Origin: Meandrina meandrites
Taxonomy: Eukaryota > Cnidaria > Anthozoa > Scleractinia > Meandrinidae
NCBI GenBank assembly: GCA_963693305.1
Contig: OY855903.1
Location: 22,656,755-22,720,754 of the forward strand
DNA length: 64,000 bases
Direction of reading: 5' to 3'
Of the stretch, positions 35,327-48,000 are shown piece after piece. The first letter of the stretch is position 1. Every line of letters begins with the position of its first letter. Under the pieces are notes generated by a model. The model worked only from the letters and a program-made list of their open reading frames with translations, made no database searches and was not told the DNA's origin. The position numbers and the translations under genes were made by a program.

Positions 35327-35329
35327 CCC

Positions 35330-36427
35330 AACAGGCTACGTGATTGCTGGTTTATTGGAACTTAATGAAATCATCCAGCAAAACATATATGAAATATTTG
35401 AAAGTGGCTGCCGCGCGCAAAAATTGGAAACCAGATACTTAAATCAGCATACACGACGTACCTTCTTGGACGAGGGAAAACCAAAGCTTGCAGCCAAGCG
35501 GAGCCCAGCGGAGCCCAGCGTCAAAGGTAAAGGAAAGAAAAGCTTTCTGTATTGTTCTGTTTTAACCTTAAAGTCGAATTATTTGCCATTTACCTGAAAT
35601 TCCCTCACGAACTTTTGTGATTTATTAATTTCAAGTCTGGAACCCCCAAACCCCCTTGTGCGTATAAATACTCATTCATCTGATCAGCTCGATCAGAATC
35701 TAATGACTCTAATAGACAAGAGAAGTTAAAATCGTTTTCTTTCAAATCTTAGTAAACGAAGTTCTATATCAATTTGATCTAACTGTAATTCTTCAGGCTA
35801 GGCGCCTGTATGTGCATGTCAATATGCAGAATGCACTAGCAAGAATTGGGCCAGAATAGTTTTGAAATAGTTTGATGTTTTCCCTCCATGCCAGTCAGTC
35901 ACTCTCGTTGATGATCATTCAGTGACCTGTCACTTAAGTAGAAACCCAGCCGTGTTCTGCTGGAATTATCTGCGAATTTGATTGCTTCTCCCATTGTTTT
36001 CTACTTGCACACAAATTCTATCACGCGGACGTATACAAAACATGGACCCAGGTCCATTGACCACCCCTGTGGACCTAGTCCATGGGCCACTTTGTGTAGA
36101 GCCAGCCCATGGACCACCCCTGGGCCTGATTTTCATTCATTGTACATGTTCATACACTATATACTAGTGTGGTGGATTGCACATGTGTTTGTTTACACTC
36201 CGCTAGGTTAGCTTCGTTTTGTCAATATTTCTTAACAGCATATTATGTATTTCAAAGTGTAACTTTGTTTGCAATGAATCTAACAGATAAGCACTAGATT
36301 CTGCATCTGATAAATTATTACTTTACAGTATTCCATGTGTTCAGCACAACTCACCGAAGAAGATCGTTAAATTGAATAACACACGAGACACAATCCTTTG
36401 TGTGATGAAACCTTGACGTCATAAAAT
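35330..36427. other. Intergenic; degenerate GGACCC repeat
   Basis: No gene seen. Around 36035-36130 an ACAAAACATGGACCCAGGTCC block resembles the arm of the 1.4-kb element at 39677, so it is probably a decayed relative. Confidence 0.4.
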
Positions 36428-36895
36428 CCCAGGGGGGTGAGGTGCTCAAAATGTACATGACGGGGGGTCGGATGGAGCTTCATATTGCAAACCCAAAAAA
36501 ATACACAAGCCTGAAGTTTTAGACCCAAAAAAATACCTGGCATCAAAATTTCCAACCCAAAAATATGCAAGACTTAATACCCCAGTACTGATTTATTCAA
36601 TTAAGCAGAACTTTCTAATGCATGATTTTGCATTGATAAGCTTATGAAATTGGTATTTATGTTAATGTCTCTTCATCCTCCCTTCTGCTCCACATTTACA
36701 GACAACGAAACCCCGAAACGAAAAGTTTGCTCAGAGATAAGACCCAAAACAATACGTGTATTTTTTTAAGACCTAAAAAATACGTGACAGATCTCTTGAC
36801 CCAAAAAAATACCGAGCGTGTAAATTTTCAACCCAAAAAAATACGTTGGACCCCCCCCCCCCCTCTGTCACGTATGCTTCGAATACCCCCCTGGG
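36428..36895. mobile_element. 468-bp hAT-like element, 8-bp TSD
   Basis: The ends are CCCAGGGGGGT and its inverse ACCCCCCTGGG. CATAAAAT is duplicated exactly (36420-36427 and 36896-36903). The interior holds dispersed ACCCAAAAAAATAC motifs in both orientations. Size, ends and TSD length match the elements at 8784 and 10724. Confidence 0.85.
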
Positions 36896-37026
36896 CATAA
36901 AATAGCCCACCTATTCCATACATACATAAAACGACTTCGCTTGTGCGTTCACAGGAGAACCACAGGAGAACCACAGGCAACCACAAGATTAGGATGTGTT
37001 CTCCACTTTGTCAAATGCAATACCAA

Positions 37027-37046
37027 CAATAATAATAATAATAATG

Positions 37047-37083
<37 letters not shown>
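37027..37083. repeat. (AAT)n microsatellite
   Basis: A long run of AAT with two interruptions (GAT); an unrelated AAT run is at 10090-10127. Confidence 0.95.
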
Positions 37084-37574
37084 ATGTAAACATAATAAGA
37101 ATAGTGTTTATTATTTATATAATTGGCCTTCATTACAATATAAATATGATCAAATAAATATAAATATAATTCATTATAAAACAATTATCCTGAATGAAAT
37201 ACATCGTGCTATACAGTTATCATTACCAGTAAATGATTTATCATTTTGTTATTCTTGTTAGCAATTGTGTAGATGTTGCTGGCGTAGCAGGAACCTGATG
37301 ATGTGGCGGCTTGGAGCTTTGAAGTCCTCTTGTAGTTTACTGAGGGAAATTCTTCCCAAACCATCCATCTTTACAAGGTGATTGATCTGAGAAATTACTT
37401 TCTGTTGGTTATCTATTGCTAGTCAATTTATAAAGAGATCTTTGTACAGGAGACAGCCAGGGCTAGAATCTAGGGGATAGGAACTCTATGGGAGGCAAGA
37501 GAAGAGAGGGTAGGGATTCATAGTAACTCAGTCCTGCTCTATTGGAATTGGGAATTTCTGTTTCAATTTTACAA

Positions 37575-37800
37575 TGTTAAAAAAAGAAATAGAAATGGAA
37601 AAAAAGAAAGAGGAAAAGAAATAGAAATATAAAAAGAAATAGAAATAGAAAAAGAAAAAGGAAAAGAAAAAGAAACATATATAGAAATAGAAATAGAAAT
37701 AGAAATAGACCAAGAAAAAGAAATAGAAATAGAAAAATAAAAATAAATAAAAATAGAAAAAAAGAAATAGAAAATGAAAATGAAAAAGAAATAGAAAAAA
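37575..37800. repeat. Purine-only tract, AGAAAT-rich
   Basis: About 225 bp composed almost entirely of A and G with iterated AGAAATAG/AAAAAG. It yields spurious Phe-rich ORFs on the minus strand. Confidence 0.9.
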
Positions 37801-37809
37801 TATTCATGA

Positions 37810-39058
37810 CAAAATATTCCTAAAGTTTCTTTGTATCAGTAATTACACGTTATTGTTCTTAGCTCTGACAGCTTTGACTGTCCCACGCGCTGGAACATAG
37901 CAAATTATCATAAGTAGATTCACAGCTTTGAATATAGTACACATTGTTATAAACATAGACTTGGAATTTTGTGCAATTTTGTGTCCAAGTTTTCTCCGCC
38001 AAAACAGAATTTCATGAGTTGATTTGCAAGGAACATAAACTTGGTGTACTCTGTTGTGTTCTCGTCAAAGCGAATTTTTGAAATCCCTTTTCAAAAAGAA
38101 GATAGCAGGTTTCAAAGTTTAGATTTCACATTTTTACCCTCTTAGGAGCCAATAACTCCCAGCAATTTTTATACTAGCTGGAAACTTGACACAAAATTGC
38201 ATTATCTGCAGATTAATATTTAAAGAGCTTGTAACATTGTAAAAATGTATGCTATTTAAGAACAGGTATCCACATCTCTGTCATGGTTATGATTTTCTTT
38301 TTTTAACTTGATGAATTGTTATTGAGTCTGAGAAGCCCTGGTTCAAAATTGTTAGCATCGAGTAAACTGTACTATTTTTTGATTTAATATTGCAGCTACA
38401 GGCCCTCTTTAAGGAGACTCCTGTTAGTGTTTTGGTTATTACAACTTCAAAATGTCTTCCAGTTATGGATTTTTGTTTAAAAAAATTCAGCTAAATTAAC
38501 TTCCCTTTCCTACTTCAATCCCTACAGTATAATACACGCTTAGATTTGCTTTTGGATATTCAGAAGTCAGAGAAATCGTTGCAAACTCTTTTACACTTGC
38601 TTTCTCCTTCCACCCCACCCCCAAGAAAGCTTATTCGCAGGGGGATCTAGGGGAAGGATCTGGGGAGCTTAGCCAACTCTTCTCTCAAATATACTAAAAC
38701 ATACAAGGTCCACTGGAGCAAGAAAAGGCATGCCTTTCACCTCCTTACCCAGTATGAGCAGACGATCTGCTGCAGCTATTTAAACCTGACTGTGTCAGGA
38801 TTTAAAGTTAAATTGTGTTGTAATGAGTAACAAGGTGAAATGTTCTTGGGGTTTACAGTTTTCTGATAGTGTTCTATGAAAGAGTTTATTTATAACTTAG
38901 AAACATGCTAGTACTTCATCTTCTATACTTGCCGTATTATTATGGATTTTTAAATTACATTTATTTGTTTTCCTGCATCTTTCATTATATGGCAACATTG
39001 TGAAGATTTTCTGTTTTTTTGATTTTGTATTTTTTTTTTTCATTCTTTCCTCAATCAG
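37810..39058. other. Upstream region of the FAD-enzyme gene
   Basis: No coding exon is certain here. The first coding exon, with the initiator Met and mitochondrial presequence of the downstream gene, should lie in or before this stretch because the exon at 39059 starts after a polypyrimidine-CAG acceptor. I could not identify it. Confidence 0.4.
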
Positions 39059-42000
39059 AACAGCAAAGATATTATTTCCTTCTGGTCTCGAAGTAAACAA
39101 CCAATTCAGTATCAAGAGCTACCATGTCAGACACCTAACATCTGACTCAACTTTACCTGCAGAGGCTCAGATTGTAGTTTGTGGAGGAGGGATTGTTGGA
39201 TGTTCAGTGGCATACCACCTCGCCAAATTAGGATGGAAAGATGTGTTGCTCTTGGAACAAGGGAAGTAAGTTAAATTCCAGGTCATAATCAAGGCACATA
39301 TTACAGAGTGTAAGCAGGCACTCCTGTCTGTTCCTGAATACAACTTTATTTATTTTTAGATATCCAATATTCCCTTCATATTCTTTTGGCTCACAACTCT
39401 AGCTGTCTGCTGCTGCCTTTTTATGCATGGACCATAAAAAATATAATATAAAAAAGAAAATTCTGAATGGACCCCACTATTTTTAAGGCCAACAAGGATC
39501 CCTTTGCATGGAAAAATGTTGTCCCTAGTAAGGGGGTTTTCCTCCCCAGAGCCATATTTCCCCAAGCATTTACTTAAAAAGTTGTCCCTGCTGACGGACC
39601 AATCCAAAAAAATGGCCCTCTCAGGTTCATGCATGTACTATATGCCCTGACTCAGCCCTGATTAGCATGGCAAACCGGGAAAGGACAAAACATGGACCCC
39701 TGGTCCATGGACCCCCTCTTTGGACCGGGTCCATGGACCCCCTCCATGGACCGGGTCCATGGACCCCCATTTTTTTATTTTATTTTTTTTATTTTTCTGT
39801 TCCATTTCTTGTTTTCTGCTTTCTTCTATTTGTCTTTTTTATTTATTTTTTTAACGAAAAAAAAAATAGAAAATTAGAAGAAAAAAGAAATAAAATTAAA
39901 GCACACAAAGCCAAATCACATGGACCCGTCATTTTTTTTTTTTTCATTTTTTGTTTATTATTTTTTTCTATTTTCATTCTTTTTAACGAAAAAAAAAAAC
40001 CAGTTGGGGGAGGGAGCGTTGCGTGACGAGCCCAAACAATGGCTGCGAAGGAGACTAACACAAAGCCAAGTGACAGTGATTTCTTATTTTTAATATAATT
40101 AATGATAATAATTAATCAACTTGTAGTTTTCTCAAAACAAAGTTGCAACAGTCTCTGGCTAGGCCGGACAAAGACAAGTATGTCATCTGTGATAAGATCA
40201 ATACATCTTGCAACAGTATTAATGCCCGGTATTAATGAAAAAGCCGGGCCCGGCATTGTAAATATAAATGCAAGCAATTAACATTTTCATGGAATATTTC
40301 AGACCTTGTCCTTCCAGAGCGAACACTTTGAGAGCTTAAAGCATATCTTGCAAATAACGATGAGCCAAAAAAAAAACATTTATAGCGAAACGTGTGGCAA
40401 ATTATGGAGCTTGAGGTGTCAAACTTTACAAACAGGAAACTGTGCAGACCTATATATAAACCGGCATTTCAGACTACAACAATGAAGAAGGGCTAAGCCC
40501 GAAACGTCTGTAAAATTCAAGTTTTTTGACACTTAAAAGAGTTTTTTTCAAATTTCTTTACTATATATAAACCTCTAGACATTTGCTTGACCACAGTCTT
40601 ACGGCTCTACTCAACTAAGTGTCTCCAAATGATACAACATAAAGTGCCCTTCAGAAACAAGTGAGAAGCTTAAGGTCAAAAGACCGAACACAATACGGCC
40701 AATGTACAAATTGCACGAACATAGGAGTCGTGCAGACCTGTCACCTTTATTATACCAATCATCAACAAAAACATTTTGTCCCGCAAAACAAAGACATTTT
40801 GTCCCACTGTTGCAGCCGCCCGCCTCGTGTCGCCAACAAAAAACAACGAAGTAGTATTTCTTTACAACTTATTTTGAAAGATGGACCCAGTCACTGTGAT
40901 TTGGCTTTGTGTGATTTATTTTTTTATAAAAAAATAGACAAATAGAAAAAAAGAAAAGAAATGAAAAATTAAAATAAAAAAAAAAACTAAAAAAATAGGG
41001 GGTCCATGGACCCGGTCTATGAAGGGGGTCCATGGACCCGGTCCAAAGAGGGGGTCCATGGACCAGGGGTCCATGTTTTGTCCTCTCCCTGGCAAACCAG
41101 CAAAATGCCTATATTTAAAAACACTGGCTTGTCTCCCAGGGTCACCTAACCTTCAAAGCAAGGGACCCTCCACCCACTGCTACCCTGTAAGCTGTTGCAA
41201 CTGGTTTCTCCTATGCCAAGGATGATTTGTTGCATGGTGTTTTGACAGAGCAGGACTGAAAAACCAATTGCTCACAGGGTATCCCATGTCATCTTGGTCA
41301 GTGCAAAGTTCTTTTGCCTGCGGTGGCTTCGTATGGAGTGCAGCTCTTTGACCAATATTTTCTTTTCTTTTCATAAGGCCTCACAGAATACCACTTAGCT
41401 TAAATGAAGTGAGAACCCTGTATAAAGATGATGATGGCAGATGATAATGATGATGATGATGATGATTATTATTATTATTAATCTACCAGCAATATCAAAT
41501 CTCTTTCACTTTAAACACTTTATCATTTTAGATTGCACTGCACTAATGTGCCTTATTCTAAAATCAGTTGTGAGGTGTTATCAGGTACTTTATGTAGTTC
41601 TGGAGGATCCTTTATAATGCCTAGAAATCACGGACTCATTCTATCCTGTTTTACCAGTCTGACCTGCGGAACAACATGGCATGCTGCTGGTTTACTGGGA
41701 AAGCTTCGTTCTTCTGCAGCTGAAACTAAGCTGTCAAGTTATTCTGTGGAATTATACAGCACTCTGGAAGAGGAGACTGGCGTAGGAACTGGTAAGATAA
41801 TCAATAGCTCAGGCCAGGGCCAATTTAGATGGTACAGTTTTTGTTTAAATTTGTGCATGTGACATGGTTAAAAGCATAACTCTAGTCCAAGCAGTTGTAG
41901 GTTTGATTTCAGTGAAATAATTCATGCTGTAAGCATGCCACGTGTGACATTGTTATATGTTAGAAAAAGTGCACTGTCTAAGCTGGCTCATACAATATGG

Positions 42001-45000
42001 TCAGAATTTTGTTGTGGATGGTGTGAGCCCTATCACCAGGGGACTCCTTCATGTATATAGGTATGTCCTACTGGACTGAGTTGGGTTTCAGAATATTAAT
42101 TTTATGTTGGGACACTGCGTATTTGAATCTCTCAAGTTTGGCCAAGAGGAGGGCATTAATTAGTGCAGAATGCAACATTGAGATTGTTTGGGGTTGTTGT
42201 CTCTGATAATAAGTGCTATGGCACTATGGCATAAACTTTAATAGTCAATTAATATTAATGTCAATTAATTAATTATTTTTGTGGGTGGTGGGGGATTGGG
42301 TCGGGGATCTCTGTGCACTATTATAACACATTGAGTATTTACATCACTTCTTAAATATTGCAAAGATATATATTTGTTTCGTTCACTGCTATGCTGTCCT
42401 TGTGGTGGTATTCTACCAAGAATTTTGTGCTAAATGCATGTGCAGAAGAAAGGTCTACCTTCTTTACTGGAACCCTCGCAAACGTCACATGTTTTTTTCC
42501 TGCAGTAAAATTCCTGTAGACCCCATGATGCTAAGTAAAAACTGCAAATTAATTTCATATCACTGGTAACTATTTTTGATGTCGCTGTGTTTGCAGAAGA
42601 AAACAAAAGTATCATGTTACAGCATTTGCGAATAAATAAAGGGATCATGTTCCAAGCAAAAAAGTATCATATTATGGTTGTGAAATATCACGTTTGGTAT
42701 TTCAAGGTCTTACTGGAATAAAATGACGCTATGAACATAACAACATTCAGTTGAATTCTGATAACTTGAACCTTCAAGGTAAATCGAAAAAGGTTCAAGT
42801 TATTGAGGGTTCGAGTGATTGGGATTTAACTGTACTTTCAATTGAATGGCCCATTGCATTCAGCACTACCCTTTGAGTCTCTGAGATTTTTTAGAATCAG
42901 CACGAGGGAGTATGGGATTAATTTTGGGGTAGGGTATAGCAAGTGATAAACATGTGGATTTTTCTTATCACAAAGCATGTTAATTTATCATCAAATTCAT
43001 AAAGTTACCAACCATATTTATTCTGGAATGGATTGTTCTTACAATTGTACAAACAGTTTCACATGTTCAGATTCTGCTGCTACTTAGTTCCAAGCTTAAG
43101 GGGGGAGAATTGCATGCAAGAAAGGGTGGACTAAGATAGAGTTCACAGACCACCTCTTGGGTAGTACTCAATTATGTGTATATAATTTACTTCTTTAATA
43201 TTTCATTTCCAGGTTTTAAAAGGTGCGGTGGGTTGGTTATTGCACAAACCAAGGAGCGCATGACTTTCTTGAAAAGAAGAGCAGCCATAGGCAGGTATGA
43301 CTTTTGTTGGTGGACTGTTAACTATTAATATTTTATAAATTTATGCTATATCTTCGCTGCTGTCAATCATAATTATTATGGCGACAGCCAACGAACCTTG
43401 AAGAACAGAAACAAACAAAATGGATTGAAATCTACCAATAACAACCAACAGACGTGACCTTTTGACCTGGCTAAAGTGAACTTCTCTTTCCCGAGAGGTC
43501 CGCTTAGATGATTGACTTCAGCGAAAAACATAAACCGTTGATTGTTGTTTGAATTTCAGAGTTTGCATGTTATTTAAAATGGCAATAAAATACCCAAATG
43601 ACAGGTTTATCTTCTTTTTCTGTACTCCGACTTGGGAGATACCTACCGTTTTAAGTCATGTACCATTTTCGGACAGAGCCTCCCTGTATAAGCCATCATA
43701 GGGAGGGTTGTTACAAAGTGCGAGGCAGCGAGGTAAGCGAGCTATTCCAGTTAGCCTACATAGCACTCTGGTTAGCCTAGGGTACCCTTTGGGTTAGGGA
43801 TTTCTGCTTCGCATGCCTTACATGTCTCGCTACCTTGCCTTGTATGCCTCGCCTTCTTGCCTCACATGCCTTGCACGCCTTGCTGCCTCGCATATTTGTA
43901 AGGCTCTTATTGGGAGTACCTTTTTCCCACCCTGAGAACTACCGTTTAATTTTCTTGCTTGTGCTTCAGAGCCTTCAACATTGATACTGAAATGTTATCC
44001 GTCAAAGAAATACAGAAGCTGATACCACTTGACATGAGAACTGAAGACATACTGGTGAGTTACTACCATAGAAAATAACTGTGGAATGGGTTTACACACC
44101 TGAGTAATTCCATTTCCCGAGTCAACTCTGAGCCTGAGTCACATCCGAGTCCAAGTCAGACCGAGTTACCAGACAGCAATATACCTTTCAAACTCCAGAC
44201 CATGAGGTTTTGTCTTTCGATAGTCGTTCACAAGATGGCGAGTGGCAATGCAGACGTACGAGTTGGATTTTTGGCCTGGATTTCGCGGTTTGCTTTCGGT
44301 TTGATCTATTCCAGTTCGCTTGCGGTTTAAAAGTTCCACTCCTGTTTGCTTGTGGTTAGCTCCATTCCAGTTTGCTTGCAGTTAGTTGCACTCCGGTTCG
44401 CTTGCGGTTAGTTCCACTCCTGTTTGCTTGCGGTTAGCTTTCATTTGTTGGTTAGGGAAACACTATAGACTATCGTTCACATATTTATGCTCTGCAGCAA
44501 ACTTTGCATTTTCGTAATGAACAAACCGCTGACCAGTGACTCGGCCACTCGACTCAGACTCCAATTTGACTCGGACTCATAGTTGACTCGGTCAACCGGT
44601 GAACTCTTATACACCTTCTACAATAGGTTTCATATGAATGGTCTTGCACTAGGTTTCAATACAAGGAGTTGATGATTAAAAAGTAAGTACAGGATATAAC
44701 AGTATACCAAGTGAAAGCCGCGGTCAATATATTTCATGTGAATGGTAAAACACTTAGGGTTTGATCTATGGACTTAAAAATTAAAAGGTTTTTTTTGCAG
44801 GAACTTAATAGTCTTTCCCAAATGAGATAGCTGTCGTGAACTAGCTACCTGCGGGAATAAAATTTTTCTCAGAGTCAAGTGCATGTAACAATAGTTTACT
44901 GTGGGTTAATGTTAAATCTTGACAAATTTTAACTGATTTATAGGGCGGCCTTTGGATCCCCAGTGAAGGTGTGGCAACATCCAGTGATGTCTGTCAGTCG

Positions 45001-48000
45001 CTGGCCAAAGGAGCAACTCTAAATGGTACTGGAACTATTTACACAAACTGAATCATTTATTTACATCTATAATAAAGAACTAAAAATTAAGGTGGAGATA
45101 AGCATTATTGACATGTGTGCACATGGTCAAGGTATTTGTCAATCAAACAAATCTCTTAGAGCAGGAGGTAACGTAATTATTTTAATTTATGATTTGTTTC
45201 ATTCATCAGGTGTCAAAATTTTTGAAAAAGTAGCTGTCGAGACCATTCTCACAGATGGAAAATCTATCACAGCAGTTGAAACAACCAACGGGACTATCAA
45301 ATGTGAGATACTGGTCAATTGTGGTGGTCAGGTATGTTTTTATAAGTACTTTTGTAATTTATGTTTGCTCTTATACCAGAGGTTGAACTTTTCTGTACAA
45401 CTTGACAATATTGTAGCACAATGTTGTGATATTGATTGGCAGTTCACTTGAGTGACTTACAAGCTCAATTCACATTTGCTAGAGGGTTCTGGTTTTAATT
45501 TTCATGTTAACTGAAATGCTTCCACTTCTGTTTCAAAGAGGGGAAAAATAGTTATTTGTCCTGTGGTCACTCTCTCCTCTGGGGGAGGGGAGGTAGACAG
45601 GGGAGAATGAGGGGGGGGGGGGTGGGGTGGTGGAAAGGTGAAAACGAGGGTGTGCAGGGAATGATGGTTCCTTGCACACTTTCTTTTCCCTCTCCCCTGG
45701 TCAAGGCTGCACAAAAGAGGCGTTTGTACAGGAGAGATGGTGAACTGTTTACCATCAGGCTGTGAGAAGTTTTCCAACAGGTTAAGTTCCCATCGCCAAA
45801 CTGGAAACCACACTTCAAAATTTAATTCGTAAACTACAATTTACATAGAATATTTGAATTTTGAAACAGTTTCCCAGTTTGAGAACTCAAACTGTTGAAC
45901 ATTCTCACTATGAATCACTGGCTGGGTAGCCTCCTGACGAAGTTTAGGGCCAATGGTACTTCACTCCTCCCCTCGGGGAGCTCAATTTAACTTTGTCTAA
46001 ACTTCAGCATTCCAGTCTTTTTTCTTACTGATATTTTGTTTTTAAACTTGGATTGTGGAATTGTAGTCTCCTTTGCAGCCGTTGTTTGGGCTCATCACGC
46101 GACGCTCTCTCCCCCCCACCAACGGCCGTTTGTGTGGAGGGAACGTTGCGTGACGAGCCCAAACAACGGCTGCGAAGGAGACTAGTGGAATTGTGAATGG
46201 CTGTTAATTTGTTAACACTGAAAAGGTAAATTAAAAAATCCTTTATTTTCTTTGCATGTTAAAGTGGGCATGGGAGATTGGTCAGGTAAGAGAAGAGTTT
46301 TATCATTTATCACCTGGTCAGCTCACACGTAGTTCAAAGAAAACCACTAAATGCTCACACAGTAAATAATTCCAGGAAACCAATGTGCAATGCTTGCTTT
46401 GATTTGATGATCAGTGAGTTGTTATTTGGCTACCTGTATGTCACAATATACATGTAACATTTTCTTGCAGCAATAATTGTGTAGGGACTGTAGGAGAACT
46501 CAAGCGAAAGTATTTTGAGCATATTTTGTGGATAGAAATCAAACTACGGCTATAAATCTCAATTTTTTTGAAGACGTGCGCAAACAACTTGAAAAGTTTA
46601 GCCTCGATTTTTCAAGTTGAAAAATGGGGCATGTCATCTGAAAGAGCATCCAAAAATTAGTAAATTCACCAAATTTGACGGTTATTGGTTTAAACCCAAA
46701 GGCATGGTACACTAAGTATGAATTGGAGGGACAGGCATCCTCCAATCCATACTAAGCTCTCTTATTTTAAAAGTGTACCATGCCTTTGCGTTTAAACCAA
46801 TAACCATCAAATTTGGTTAATTTACTAATTTTTGGATGCTCTTTCAGATGACGTGCGCCATTTTCAATTCAATCGATACTGAATATTCGTACCAAGAAAA
46901 AATATGTTCGTACCCAGTCCCCTGCTCGTTTAGAACATAGCCAATTGAAATTTGTTCAAAACTGCAGTACATGTTGGAGTTTTGGTTTTGACGAGTTTCT
47001 TAACTTTTTACTTAAAAATCTTTGGTGCTTCCCACTTTAAGCTCATTCTCTCTCTTGTAACCATCAGAAAAGCGAGCCCAAGGTGTCATTTCCCCTTCAT
47101 CCCACGGAGCACCTTTACATAGTAACAAAGCCGATAGACGGGGTGCCCTCCATGTTGCCTGTGATTCGAGATCATGATGGACAGATATATTTTCGTGAGT
47201 GGAGCGGTGGATTGATGAGTGGAGGCTTTGAAATGGAGGCCATTCCTGTCTTCCATGAAGGAATTCCACAAGGATTTGAATACCAGCTTCTCCCAGAAAA
47301 CTGGGATCACTTTGGTGGGTTGATGATCGTGAAGTTAATAATAAATTATGTAGTACTGCATGCTGTTTATTATATGGCAAGGCAGTCTCGAGGTAAATCC
47401 GAGCGTTGTGATTGGTTCTTTCTTGGTCGGGATTTTGCTATACGGAAATAAGCCGTGTATTTTTTGTTTTTACTAGCCGGCGAATTCGTAATTTGCAGCT
47501 AAAACGAGTGCCATAAAGTAAACGTCTTACTAAGTTAGCTTGCTCCCAACCGAGTTCGCACCCACCGAGTTCGCCCCCACCGATCACTAACGTAGTCACG
47601 CTTTTCTCACACTTAAAGAACGAGAAACATTCTAGATAGTTTTTCTCACCCTTAAATAACGAGAAATTTTCTAGATAGTTTTTTCTCACGCTAAAAGAAC
47701 GAGAAATATTCTAGACAGTAAGCATACTTGGGAGCGAACGCGGTAAGTGTACTCTTAAAGTTGGGTGCGAACTCGGTGGGTGCGAACACGATTGGGAGCG
47801 AAACCTCCTGTTACCGAGCCGTACTAGGGAATATTGGCCCTCGGTCGTTTTTGTACGGACCTCGCTGCGCTCGGTCCGTATTGCCACGACCTCGGGCCAA
47901 CATTCCCCAGTACGGCTCTCGCGCTCGGTTAGTATTTGTTTATGAATTGTTAGGAATTTGCCTTCCAAACAACAGAAAACAAATCAGATGTCATGGAGAA

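Noticed and set aside
37528..37807. Phe-rich minus-strand membrane proteins
   Set aside because: They are translations of a purine-only simple repeat.
39000..39058. Start of the FAD-enzyme protein at the ATG near 38999-39001
   Set aside because: The frame is open, but the sequence is a polypyrimidine tract ending in CAG, i.e. a splice acceptor; the Phe-rich leader it would encode is not a plausible mitochondrial presequence.
40481..40510. Hammerhead ribozyme
   Set aside because: The stem-loop followed by GAAAC is present, but the required CUGAUGA core is not; it reads TGAAGAA.
45023..45451. 142-aa plus-strand ORF
   Set aside because: It reads through intron on both sides of the genuine exon 45210-45331.
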